Assembly: GCA_977017575.1 (NCBI GenBank)
Contig: CDRNVI010000030.1
Coordinates: 1,054,001-1,118,000 of the forward strand
Length of the DNA stretch: 64,000 nucleotides
Direction: 5' to 3'
DNA from: Paramoeba atlantica
Lineage: Eukaryota > Discosea
Positions 1 through 8,119 of this stretch are shown here, piece after piece. The notes beneath the pieces are model-generated. The model was not told the origin of the DNA, did not search any database, and saw only the letters and a list, made by a program, of their open reading frames with translations. Position numbers and translations under genes: made by a program. How positions within the stretch are numbered: the first letter of the stretch is position 1; each line of letters begins with the position of its first letter.

Positions 1-1423
1 CCGTCACGGTGCGACTCAACACGTTCTCCGCTATGAGTAACTCCGCCAGCTTGTTCTTCTGCGAGATAAGAAACTCCTTCAGCCCACCATACTCATAGTT
101 GGAGCTCTCATCATGACTCTTAAGCAGAACACACTCATACAGGTACGTAATATTCAAAACATGATGCACCTCTCTCTCCGTACTCGCGCTCAGCTTAATC
201 CCAAACCTCGTTTTCCTTGCCCAGCACCGCTCCACATGCGGCACAAACCCCTGCGGCGTCCCCCCCTCCAGCAACTCCAGAAACGACCAAAACTGAGTCC
301 GCAATAGGGTCCCATACACCCGTCTCGTACGACTCTGCATCAGGTAATCCGCGGCCTGGTACCCCAACCGGCACCCCTCCGCGACGCCTTTCACCCTACA
401 GAACCGCCCGTACTCAAACAGCCTTCGGTAGAGCTCCGCGTTCAGCTTTACGTTATCCTCGGTGAAGTGGGTCTCGTGGGACTGACTCCGGCGGGGAGTG
501 GGGGTTCCCTCCTCGGCGGTGGTCACCTGCCGGGGGTAGGCCTCCAGGTGTTGCTTGATGTCACTCCCACGGAGGGTGTCGAGGTAGGACACGAGTTGGT
601 GGAGCCAGGGGAGTACCTTGGAGGGGTCAAGGGAGGGGGAGAAGGTGAGGGGGGTGGTGGTGGGCCGTGTGGAGGTGTCATGGGGGGGGAAGGGAGAGGG
701 GGTGGTGGGGGTGGAGAAGAGAGTAGGGGTAGGGGGGGTGGGGGCGGTTTCAAAGGAGGAAGAGGAGGGGGAGGTGGGGACGATTTCGGGGGAGGGGGTG
801 AGAGGGGAAGGGGAGGTGGAGGGTAGAGTTAAGGTGGTGAGGGGGTCGTGAAGTGGGATGTTGGCGGCGTCGATGTCGGGGAGAAGAGGAGGGCTGGCGG
901 CGTCCTCTTCGTGGGGGACGGGTTTACGGTGGGTAGATCGTAGGGTCGGAGATGTGGTACTTTTTGCAGGGGAAAGGGTTTTCTTGGTGTCTCTTTTGGG
1001 AGATGCTTTCTGTTTTTTCTCCTTTCCGTGGGTCATTGATTTGGGCTCCAGTTTCGGAAATTCAGCAGAAAAACACAGAGGGTCAGTATTGGGGTGTGTA
1101 CTTTTTGTTGTGGATATTGAGGAAACACTGGTGGACTTTCTCTCAGGTTCAGGAGTAGCCGCTTTTATCGCCAGAATCGCGTCACCCAAAGATTTTCTGC
1201 GACCACGAGTTCCTCGTACATCATTCCTTGCTTTGGATTTTTGAGCTGACTGTGACACACGCAAAGACTCAAAAAAGGGAGTCTCGGGTGTTCTTTCCTC
1301 GGGAACATTTAAGAGGGGTTGGTTTGGAGAGTCGCTCGCAACTGTTCTGCGTCGCCTATTCGGGGTTTTGAGAGATTCTGGAGATTCTAATTTATTCGTA
1401 TGCGATACAGAGGCCGTAACCAT
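1..1423 (-). CDS. Hypothetical protein, 3' end missing at left edge
   Basis: Reading leftward from an ATG at 1423 the frame stays open to base 1, so the protein is at least 474 residues and its C-terminus lies outside the window. The first ~150 residues are Ser/Thr/Lys-rich with many SP/TP sites and a basic stretch (RNRRRT-like and GRRKS), which suggests a phosphorylated nuclear protein. Next comes a Pro/Ser/Thr-rich low-complexity linker of about 100 residues, encoded by C-rich DNA at about 500-860. The last ~200 visible residues look globular and helical (for example NAELYRRLFEYGRFCRVKG and TQFWSFLELLEGG). I do not recognise the family. Base composition shifts from AT-rich near the start to strongly GC-rich from about 860 leftward. 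The frame and length support a real gene; the function is unknown. Confidence 0.7.
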   Translation of the reverse strand, partial: MVTASVSHTNKLESPESLKTPNRRRRTVASDSPNQPLLNVPEERTPETPFFESLRVSQSAQKSKARNDVRGTRGRRKSLGDAILAIKAATPEPERKSTSVSSISTTKSTHPNTDPLCFSAEFPKLEPKSMTHGKEKKQKASPKRDTKKTLSPAKSTTSPTLRSTHRKPVPHEEDAASPPLLPDIDAANIPLHDPLTTLTLPSTSPSPLTPSPEIVPTSPSSSSFETAPTPPTPTLFSTPTTPSPFPPHDTSTRPTTTPLTFSPSLDPSKVLPWLHQLVSYLDTLRGSDIKQHLEAYPRQVTTAEEGTPTPRRSQSHETHFTEDNVKLNAELYRRLFEYGRFCRVKGVAEGCRLGYQAADYLMQSRTRRVYGTLLRTQFWSFLELLEGGTPQGFVPHVERCWARKTRFGIKLSASTEREVHHVLNITYLYECVLLKSHDESSNYEYGGLKEFLISQKNKLAELLIAENVLSRTVT

Positions 1424-1640
1424 TATGAGCACCTTTTCGATTACAGCTGAGTAGTCATGATAGTAACATTCGTTGAAAAATACTAGTATATTTGGAATAA
1501 AAAGAAGGAATGTATTTGGAAGAGTAGGCGTTATTTAGATCATTGTAAATATCCAATGTACGAATAATACCGAGGATACGAAAATGTAACGTTCAACGTG
1601 ACAAAGCATAAACAAATAGCTTAATAACAAACTGAATTCT

Positions 1641-2801
1641 CTATAGCTTTGATATAGCTATATTCGAGTCTTGTGAAGATGAATCAATCATTTGCGAGTC
1701 AACATCCAGGTCACCATCCTCAGGAACGGTATCGAAGAAGTTTTGTACTGCGGTATCGCTCACGTCTGCCAAAGCAGAGGGAACCCAACGGGGATCTTTG
1801 GTTTTTTCCCGCAACTGAGCGCGCACGCCCTCATCAAAATCCGGTGAACGACATAAAAATCCTTGGCTAAGACGATATTCCAAACGGAAGTTTTCTTGTG
1901 GTGTAGGTAGACTCTGTACACGTCGAAACATTTCCCAGGTTACTTTCACTGAGAGTGGAGCATTACGAAGTAGTGATTGAAGTATCGCATCCACAAATTC
2001 GGAAGTGGGCTCGGCGGACAGAGCATTAAGTGCATCTTCTACGGTTTGTGCGTCACAAAAGGCTCGATGCAGGCATTGTAATTGGGAAGGACTCCACTCC
2101 TGGAGCTCAGTCGGAGCGTTTACAGGTTCGTGGTAACTTGTAATCAAGCCATCCACTTCCGCTGGCTCCTTTACGCGACGCAACGACTCAACTAGCTCAG
2201 GTAGACGTGCACGTGGCACGAAATGAGTACCCAACCCGGAAGTTATCACATCACGCCCGTACAGCCGCCGCCCCGTGAGCCCAAGACAGCGACCCAAGGC
2301 CAAAGGCTTCACACGCGGAAGAAAAAGACTTGCACCGGAGTCCGGAAAGTGCCCTATCGCACACTCGGGCATTGCAAACACTGTATTCTCCGTGCACACG
2401 CGGTGTGAGCCATGCATCGCAAGCCCCGCCCCGCCTCCCATGGTGATCCCATCCAGCAAAGCGAGATGCGGGATGGCATGTGCCCGAGAGAGGGTTCCAA
2501 TGGTGTAATTCAAACAGTACTGATCTTTGAAGTAGTGCGGTCGGGTACCACGCGGGGTGTCCGTGCTGATGGCAACGACATCCCCACCCGCGCTAAAAGC
2601 CCGAGGACAGGAACTACGGAGGACTACGACACAGCGTTGGCTCTGGGTGGACCATGTTTGGTACAGAGTACGAAGGGAACGTACCATAGACCAAGAAAGA
2701 GCATTCAATGCACCGGGACGGTTCAATGTTAAGAATTTTGTGACACCACAGTCCTCTAGAAGAAGGTGACCGCCAGCCAATGAGAAAAAAGACATGATCA
2801 A
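1641..2801 (-). CDS. HIBCH: 3-hydroxyisobutyryl-CoA hydrolase-like, peroxisomal
   Basis: This 386-residue protein is a member of the crotonase fold, HIBCH branch, which removes CoA from 3-hydroxyisobutyryl-CoA in valine breakdown. Visible signatures are the N-terminal strand with LTLNRPGALNALS, the CoA/oxyanion segment RAFSAGGDV, the second oxyanion loop GITMGGGAGLAMHG, and the catalytic-region segment FAMPECAIGHFPDSGASLFLPR, which is characteristic of HIBCH rather than ordinary enoyl-CoA hydratases. Length matches the family. The last three residues are SKL, a canonical PTS1, and there is no obvious N-terminal mitochondrial presequence, so I infer peroxisomal import, as reported for plant CHY1. 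A second Met two codons in is an alternative start. The downstream gene on the same strand begins about 220 bp away. Confidence 0.88.
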   Translation of the reverse strand: MIMSFFSLAGGHLLLEDCGVTKFLTLNRPGALNALSWSMVRSLRTLYQTWSTQSQRCVVVLRSSCPRAFSAGGDVVAISTDTPRGTRPHYFKDQYCLNYTIGTLSRAHAIPHLALLDGITMGGGAGLAMHGSHRVCTENTVFAMPECAIGHFPDSGASLFLPRVKPLALGRCLGLTGRRLYGRDVITSGLGTHFVPRARLPELVESLRRVKEPAEVDGLITSYHEPVNAPTELQEWSPSQLQCLHRAFCDAQTVEDALNALSAEPTSEFVDAILQSLLRNAPLSVKVTWEMFRRVQSLPTPQENFRLEYRLSQGFLCRSPDFDEGVRAQLREKTKDPRWVPSALADVSDTAVQNFFDTVPEDGDLDVDSQMIDSSSQDSNIAISKL

Positions 2802-3147
2802 GGTGGAGAGGAGTACGATACGTGTGAGGATACATCTGATTCCTATACTAACGGACTCCTATACTCCTGTAATGGAAAGTTTTTCTTCTTTCCTCCCTGT
2901 ACAAAGTAGTAACCGAAATTAGACAGAATCATAAACGGTAAAAAGCCTTTAAAGAGGTGGCGTACCCAACTTTGCTTTCTTTTAGTGTGAAAACAGCGCA
3001 AAAACACAAAACTTTGTGAGAGCTCTCGAACATGCTATTGTTTTCCAAAATTGGACAAGTTTTACGAATTTTAGACCCCCCGCAGCATCTGATTTACCCT
3101 CCTGTATCAAGTCAAGGAACCAACAGTACGATGACGATCTGTTTCAC
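2802..3147. other. Intergenic spacer, about 350 bp
   Basis: No reading frame of interest. It contains a copy of a ~100-bp dispersed repeat (listed separately) close to the 3' end of the next gene. Confidence 0.6.
3007..3110 (+). repeat. Dispersed 100-bp repeat, copy 1, in a gene 3' flank
   Basis: The segment around CCAAAATTGGACA, then TTTACGAATTTTAG, and ending near CTCCTGTAT is matched at 46925-47023 with the same order of blocks and moderate divergence. Both copies end about 37-38 bp beyond the stop codon of a minus-strand gene and have the same orientation relative to it. They are therefore either old transposon fragments or a shared 3'-UTR element. Confidence 0.65.
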
Positions 3148-3765
3148 TCATACATTTGTAGAATCAACAAGAGTACCACGTAATGGTATTTTCGCAACCA
3201 AGCATGCGCGCTGAACCACTGATTTATCCTTCGGGTGCCTAAGTTCTCTCCGTTTAGGATCTGTTAGAATTTCATATGCGTCCCACACTAGACGGCACGA
3301 CAAGGGTAACCTGTTATAATATTCTTTAGATTTTTCCAAGGTCGCCTTTTTAATGTTCTCATAGTTTAGCTGGGAGTCGTTAACTTCTTTTTGATCATTA
3401 TCGAATCGTTCCTTTATTAGTAAGCCTCTTTCTTCAGCTTCTGTGATGCCACTCGTAGACGCAACGTGATGTCTTGACGGAGAATCTGCATCACAGAAAT
3501 ATGTTGCGTTGCTCTCAATGTCCAGTACTCCCCATGCCTCACTACTGTTTTCATTATCATCTGCAAAATCCCACCAGGATTCGGCACCGTCTGTATTAAT
3601 TCCTTTCGACATCAGGAATTCTTTCTTTTCTTCACCGGTGCCATCATAATAATGTGCATTGAATCGATGCATTTCCTTCCAAATATGGTGAACTTCCGGG
3701 TGAATTGATTCCACTGAGCTAGATTTTGAGTTCTTGGATATGCTGCTATTCATGAAAGGATTCAT
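3148..3765 (-). CDS. Hypothetical protein with a J-domain-like C-terminal helix
   Basis: This 205-residue frame is Ser/Asn/Glu-rich and has no signal peptide or membrane segment. Near the C-terminus VWDAYEILTDPKRRELRH resembles helix IV of DnaJ proteins (AYEVLSDPxKR), preceded by a Lys/Glu-rich helix, but I see no HPD motif ahead of it, so it cannot be called a functional J protein. The N-terminal half includes a Trp/His-bearing segment (VHHIWKEMHRFNAHYYDG) that may be the conserved core. The frame lies in register with the one-way gene array and has good spacing. Function is not assigned. Confidence 0.5.
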   Translation of the reverse strand: MNPFMNSSISKNSKSSSVESIHPEVHHIWKEMHRFNAHYYDGTGEEKKEFLMSKGINTDGAESWWDFADDNENSSEAWGVLDIESNATYFCDADSPSRHHVASTSGITEAEERGLLIKERFDNDQKEVNDSQLNYENIKKATLEKSKEYYNRLPLSCRLVWDAYEILTDPKRRELRHPKDKSVVQRACLVAKIPLRGTLVDSTNV

Positions 3766-4055
3766 AGAAACTATGATTAATTTTTCGATTTAAACAGTAA
3801 GAACTACGAATGCCATGGGCATAAATAAGGCAAGAATAAATAAAGTTAAAACAAACATATTCTTTCAGAAAAAAAAACAGAAAGGAAATGAATCTGGAGC
3901 AGTATTTAGATCCTTTCTTGTAGGGATAAACACATAAACAAATTAAGAATGTTGTACGTGCTGCGCGAGACAAGTACCTATACTGTCTGTAGGTATTTCT
4001 GTGACAGACACAAGTATATTAAATGGATAGAGAACACCCACACGGTCACCCAAGA

Positions 4056-4718
4056 TTACTCAAAATCTTTCGCGTGTTTCAGCTTCTCGTCCCTTTTAGC
4101 TCTTCTTGCCGCTTTGCGTTCCATAAGCTTCGTGTACTCCTCGTCATATATCTCTTTGCGGAGCTGAGCAATCAAAGCCTCGTTGGCCCATAGTTTGATC
4201 ATCCGTCTCCTCTTGTGCTGCTCTTTTTGCAGCTCCGAGTGCTCAGCGTCAAATGCAGTTTGCAGTCGCTCTCGAAAGGGATGTCTACCCCGATTGTAGG
4301 TAGTAAGATCCCCAAGATACGAATTTTTGTCAATATCAAACGCTGTGGCTAATTCGTCGGCGCGATGCCTACGTGAGCGTTTTGACCCCTTGTTCCATTC
4401 TTGATTTTGACACTTGAGGGACTCATGAAGCTCACAGGAAAATGCTTCCACTTTTTTGTCAACTTCAAGCGGTGTCAGTGCATCGTCTTTTTCTAGTTCT
4501 GCACGTAAGGTAGCTATTTGACTCTCGATATCCCTCTCTTTTTCGTAGTCTTGCAATTCCGCATTTAATTCTTCTTCAAGAGTAAAAGAGTCGCCTGCAC
4601 GGTCTCGATAATTTGGTTTCAGGCGATCATCTGCACGCTTACGATGAGCAAGATTGCGAGAGACGTATCCGCTCGATGCAGTACCACGGTGTGTGCGGTT
4701 CCCTACGTGATTGTACAT
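4056..4718 (-). CDS. CWC21: CWC21/SRRM2-type spliceosome protein
   Basis: The N-terminus MYNHVGNRTHRGTASSGYV matches the conserved start of Cwc21/SRm300 proteins (MYNGIGLxTPRGSGTNGYV), which sit next to Prp8 and the exon in the activated spliceosome. At about residues 45-100 an acidic helical stretch (LQDYEKERDIESQIATLRAE, then a second helix) corresponds to the cwf21 domain. The C-terminal half is a charged, Arg/Lys/Glu-rich predicted coiled coil. At 220 residues it is close to the yeast/fungal form rather than the large SR-rich animal SRRM2. The presence of a splicing factor implies the organism still splices, although no introns are visible here. Confidence 0.8.
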   Translation of the reverse strand: MYNHVGNRTHRGTASSGYVSRNLAHRKRADDRLKPNYRDRAGDSFTLEEELNAELQDYEKERDIESQIATLRAELEKDDALTPLEVDKKVEAFSCELHESLKCQNQEWNKGSKRSRRHRADELATAFDIDKNSYLGDLTTYNRGRHPFRERLQTAFDAEHSELQKEQHKRRRMIKLWANEALIAQLRKEIYDEEYTKLMERKAARRAKRDEKLKHAKDFE

Positions 4719-5505
4719 GCCAGTGTATTTAGTAGCGATATTGAATACCTACAAACAAACTACACCAAAATGTACAAATAATCCTTTATCATGAATAAGA
4801 CATTTTTAAAGAAACTGTTTCTCTAAACTCACACAAACACCGTTCAACAAGCACACTACAGTGTTCCATGTTCCTTGAAACCACAACCTATAGAAACAAT
4901 CGAAAGCTGTGGTTGCATTTTAATAGAAAAAATCAAAAAAGAGAACAATTATAAGCTTTAGGAGCAGTTTAAAAATACTGTTCCCCTCTTTAAGCGCACC
5001 ACGTTTTTCTTCAAAAGTTCGCTTAAACGGGGGGGGGTCTGAATCACTACAGTACATAAAACTAATTTTGAAGCGGTGCCAAAGTCAACATCTCAAAAGT
5101 CTGTGCACTTAATTGTGGGGGTCTCACCGGGTGCTCTTAAACGGAAGGGATACAGTAAACTTCAGTTCAACTTTATGTTTGTATGTACCTCGTTTTCCGT
5201 GAAAAGTGCGCTTAAAAAAAAGGGGGGCATCCGCACCCTTATCTGTCATAAACGCACCCTTATCGGTAAATGAGGGGGGAATGCGCAGGGTGTGACAAGC
5301 AATGATTAAACTTAATAGAACGAGCATAAATCCTAATGCTCGGCTCTTTTTTTGAAGTTGATGCATTCTCCACGCCAAAAACTTGCTTTTCAAAACTGCA
5401 TCTGAAGATACTCTCATTTTTAAAATCTCTTCAAAACAATTTTCCGTTTAAGCGCACCAAGGCAGTCCCCTATGTACACCTGACATCGTATTTCTAATTA
5501 TGCAT
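4719..5505. other. Intergenic spacer with MITE remnants
   Basis: About 0.8 kb without a supported gene. It holds a short inverted-repeat element (4978-5155) and further fragments of its ends: a TTAAA/G-run junction near 5210-5275 and a GTTTAAGCGCACCA block near 5447-5460. Short frames here on both strands are explained by the repeats. Confidence 0.6.
4978..5155. mobile_element. Short MITE with TA duplication and C-run termini
   Basis: The left end reads TA|CTGTTCCCCTCTTTAAGCG and the right end, reversed, reads TA|CTGTATCCCTTCCGTTTAAG. The two ends thus share a CTGT-pyrimidine-TTTAAG terminal inverted repeat flanked by TA dinucleotides, as in Tc1/mariner/pogo elements. At 178 bp it encodes nothing. 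A second internal copy of the end (GCTTAAACGGGG, then ACAGTA near 5056) suggests nesting or rearrangement. It belongs to the same broad family as the elements at 20.3 and 44.9 kb. Confidence 0.55.
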
Positions 5506-5541
5506 CAGTGCAAGCGCTTTTTGCTTTCTTCGCTTGTTACT

Positions 5542-7506
5542 TTATGGCTTGACATCTATGTCCGCACTATAGATAGAATCTATTAATGATAAACACTCTG
5601 AGCGCATCTCTGACACGATGGCTCGATCACCAATCCTATGAATAATCGGACTGAGCGAGGCCTCTAGCTTCTCAAGCACAGATTTCCTTTGCAAAGTATT
5701 ACCGGTTTTTTCTTTCAACCATCTAAGAGGACTTACAGATCCAGTACTCGGACGCTTGACTAACTTACTTTTAATACTTTCAAGTGCGCGATTCTGAAAC
5801 GTTTTCGCTGCAGTATGCAGCAGATGAAATTCATCCGACAAGAGTGGACCAGGAGCAAGTAAGCAAGGGCTTTGGTCTTTATTTGGATGGATGATTCTCA
5901 TTAGATAGAACTCCACACCCCCGAGAAGAAGCAAATAAAAGGACGTATTGATGCTGAGCAGCGCATGTAGCGTTGGCTCGGTTGTATCCACTTTACGATA
6001 CTTTTTGTGCAATTCTCGAAGAATTATTCTAAAGATATTGGCTATGTACTTTCTCAGATTTAAAACAGAATCTATGTTCCATTGCAGAAGAGGCTTTACG
6101 TCGCTTAAAAACTTGAGGAGACGTAAACCTATCATTGCGACGTGTTCGCTAAAAGGCATAAGCCCATCTCGAACAACATCTGAACAATTTTCAGTCGTAC
6201 TTTCCTGTGACTTGAAAGAGAGAGCTGGATAGAGAGGATGCTGGTTTAAAAATGATTCGGCAATGTTGGTTTCAAATTCAGCGGGAGATTTCACGTGAAA
6301 AGGAGCAAAGAATACACTATTATCTACCTCTAAAATACTCTGTATTTTTTCTAATAGTTCTTGGCTTAGTACTGCGAGAACGTGATCTTCCAATTTGAAA
6401 AATATGGTGCGTATAATCATATTCGGCGTACTTGCTATAAATAAGTCTAAAGACTTCACAAAAATGTGAGCAGACTTCAGCGCATCTTCCAATAACTCAC
6501 GTTTAGTTTGGGATCTGAGAATTAGATTTACTGTGATTTCAAGCTGTAACACAGCAAGTTCAAAAATGAAATAAAACAATGAAAGATCAATGGGCGAAAA
6601 CCGAAACCCCTTTTGAGTCCAGCATTGAAGGCGAAACAGAAGACCGAATAGCTTTTGACAACACTTTTCTGGATCTGTGGAAAATTCTTTTGTAATAGTA
6701 GAACACACAAGTTCAGCGTACTCCCTCTCTGACATGCGTACATACTCTATTAGCTGTGAACGAGCATCTAACAATTCGTAACAATCTTCAAACAAAAAAC
6801 ACTTTCGAAAAGCGGACCTTAAAGAGTTTCGTGCTATCAAAATGTTCTGTGTGCAGTGCGCTTTATTGTTTCTGCCACCTGCATTGGTCACCATCGAATT
6901 TTCTGTAGCCTGTGATATTGACTCCCGTATGGAACCAAAAACGTCAACACCTATTCGTTCTTCTTCTTGGCGTTGATACCTAATCCAAGTTTCTAATTCC
7001 ATAGTTAGCGCTTGTAAAATATTTTGGCGGACACTACGTATCGTATGCTCTATCCAATTAATTATCTTGTCAGCGCCAAACTGGGAAACTCCGATATTCT
7101 TCCATAGTAGACATACTTCATGTAGCAGCCTGGAAGCAGCAAAAATGGAATCGTTGCTTAAGAAATCTTTTGTTTCATTTAGTAACCTCAGTATTTGAGC
7201 AAGTCTTTCAAGGTGTAGTTTAGTGGATTTCATCTCATGTAGTTCAGCAACTTTGGATGAAAACACTTTTATTCGCTTTTCTTGAGTAGAAAATTTACAT
7301 AAAATTTCTCCGATCTTGCGTTTTTCGTCATCTAAGTTGATCCGGATGCAATCCTGTGAATCACCTGTCCCTTCTGAAACTTTCTCTTCTGCAACACGGG
7401 ACATTCTTTCGGCACCCGAAGTAAGACTTTCTAATTCACCGAAAACGACAGCGCATGCTGTAAGTACTGCTGGATTCAGTTGCGTGTCGTTTTCCAGTTC
7501 ATCCAT
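5542..7506 (-). CDS. SEC15: Exocyst subunit Sec15-like protein
   Basis: The protein is 654 residues from the Met of MDELENDTQLNPAVL; an upstream in-frame Met at 7569 would add 21 residues but the added segment looks unconserved. It is all-helical with an N-terminal coiled-coil region (about 20-130), then a long helical-bundle C-terminus. The segment GLMPFSEHVAMIGLRLLKF followed by a run of helices resembles the Sec15 C-terminal block (LPFSxxVPxxxxxxKxF), and an upstream FEDCYELLDARSQLIEY resembles the Sec15 'F..YY..R..Q' block. Sec15 is the exocyst subunit that links Rab GTPases to secretory-vesicle tethering. It is shorter than animal EXOC6 (about 800). Another CATCHR-family tether is possible. 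Confidence 0.55.
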   Translation of the reverse strand: MDELENDTQLNPAVLTACAVVFGELESLTSGAERMSRVAEEKVSEGTGDSQDCIRINLDDEKRKIGEILCKFSTQEKRIKVFSSKVAELHEMKSTKLHLERLAQILRLLNETKDFLSNDSIFAASRLLHEVCLLWKNIGVSQFGADKIINWIEHTIRSVRQNILQALTMELETWIRYQRQEEERIGVDVFGSIRESISQATENSMVTNAGGRNNKAHCTQNILIARNSLRSAFRKCFLFEDCYELLDARSQLIEYVRMSEREYAELVCSTITKEFSTDPEKCCQKLFGLLFRLQCWTQKGFRFSPIDLSLFYFIFELAVLQLEITVNLILRSQTKRELLEDALKSAHIFVKSLDLFIASTPNMIIRTIFFKLEDHVLAVLSQELLEKIQSILEVDNSVFFAPFHVKSPAEFETNIAESFLNQHPLYPALSFKSQESTTENCSDVVRDGLMPFSEHVAMIGLRLLKFLSDVKPLLQWNIDSVLNLRKYIANIFRIILRELHKKYRKVDTTEPTLHALLSINTSFYLLLLGGVEFYLMRIIHPNKDQSPCLLAPGPLLSDEFHLLHTAAKTFQNRALESIKSKLVKRPSTGSVSPLRWLKEKTGNTLQRKSVLEKLEASLSPIIHRIGDRAIVSEMRSECLSLIDSIYSADIDVKP

Positions 7507-8119
7507 GACAAAAAAATATGTAGAACACAGTATTTGTGTATTGCTAATCCAAGATATCATTACATTCACTAGTTGATACCCAGTTCATCCTTGCGTATAA
7601 TTCATACATGTAAATTTATATGATACGCTACAAGTTACTGCATAGTGCGACGGACTTTGGCCAAACGGCACCATAAGTGGGGGTTACTCGAATTTACAAG
7701 AAAAGATGCGTTCATCAAAATTAATTAAAAGTTTGGAAAGAAAAGTGGTAAAACGTAGTTTCTGACTATAAATTTAATAGAAAGCTTTAGGAGTGCTACT
7801 CGCAAATCAAGCAAAACATGCGTATTTCCCCAATTTTTACCACACGCCTGAAAAATCTGAAACCAAAAATCCGGAAAAACTAAAACTGGGGGGCGCCCCG
7901 CGACAGTATAGTGTACGTGTTATGGGGCGGTCACCCCGTGTACGTGGGGGGGGGGTGTACAATACGTAGGAGTGCTCGAATCCTGCCATTACATTTTTCG
8001 TTTGGTTTGGTTGCGGGTTGAAAAGCACCATTCGCCTAAACCCCGAACAATACATTTCCACCTTTGATTGTTATTTTCGGTGTTTATTAAATATAGCGAA
8101 TTCACAATTATGCCATCCG
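7507..8119. other. Intergenic spacer with an old dispersed repeat
   Basis: No supported gene. Around 7655-7725 a block beginning GGCCAAACGGCAC resembles the sequence flanking the transposon at 44.9 kb. Around 7885-7965 there are G-run and C-run tracts with GTGTACGTG motifs, probably the edges of another decayed repeat. Confidence 0.55.
7655..7725 (+). repeat. Dispersed repeat related to the 44.9 kb locus
   Basis: The order TTTGGCCAAACGGCAC, a GGGG-TTACTC block, AATTTA and then TCAAAATT recurs at 44906-44938 plus 45979-46028, where a 1 kb element has been inserted in the middle. This copy shows what the uninterrupted site looks like. Confidence 0.6.
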
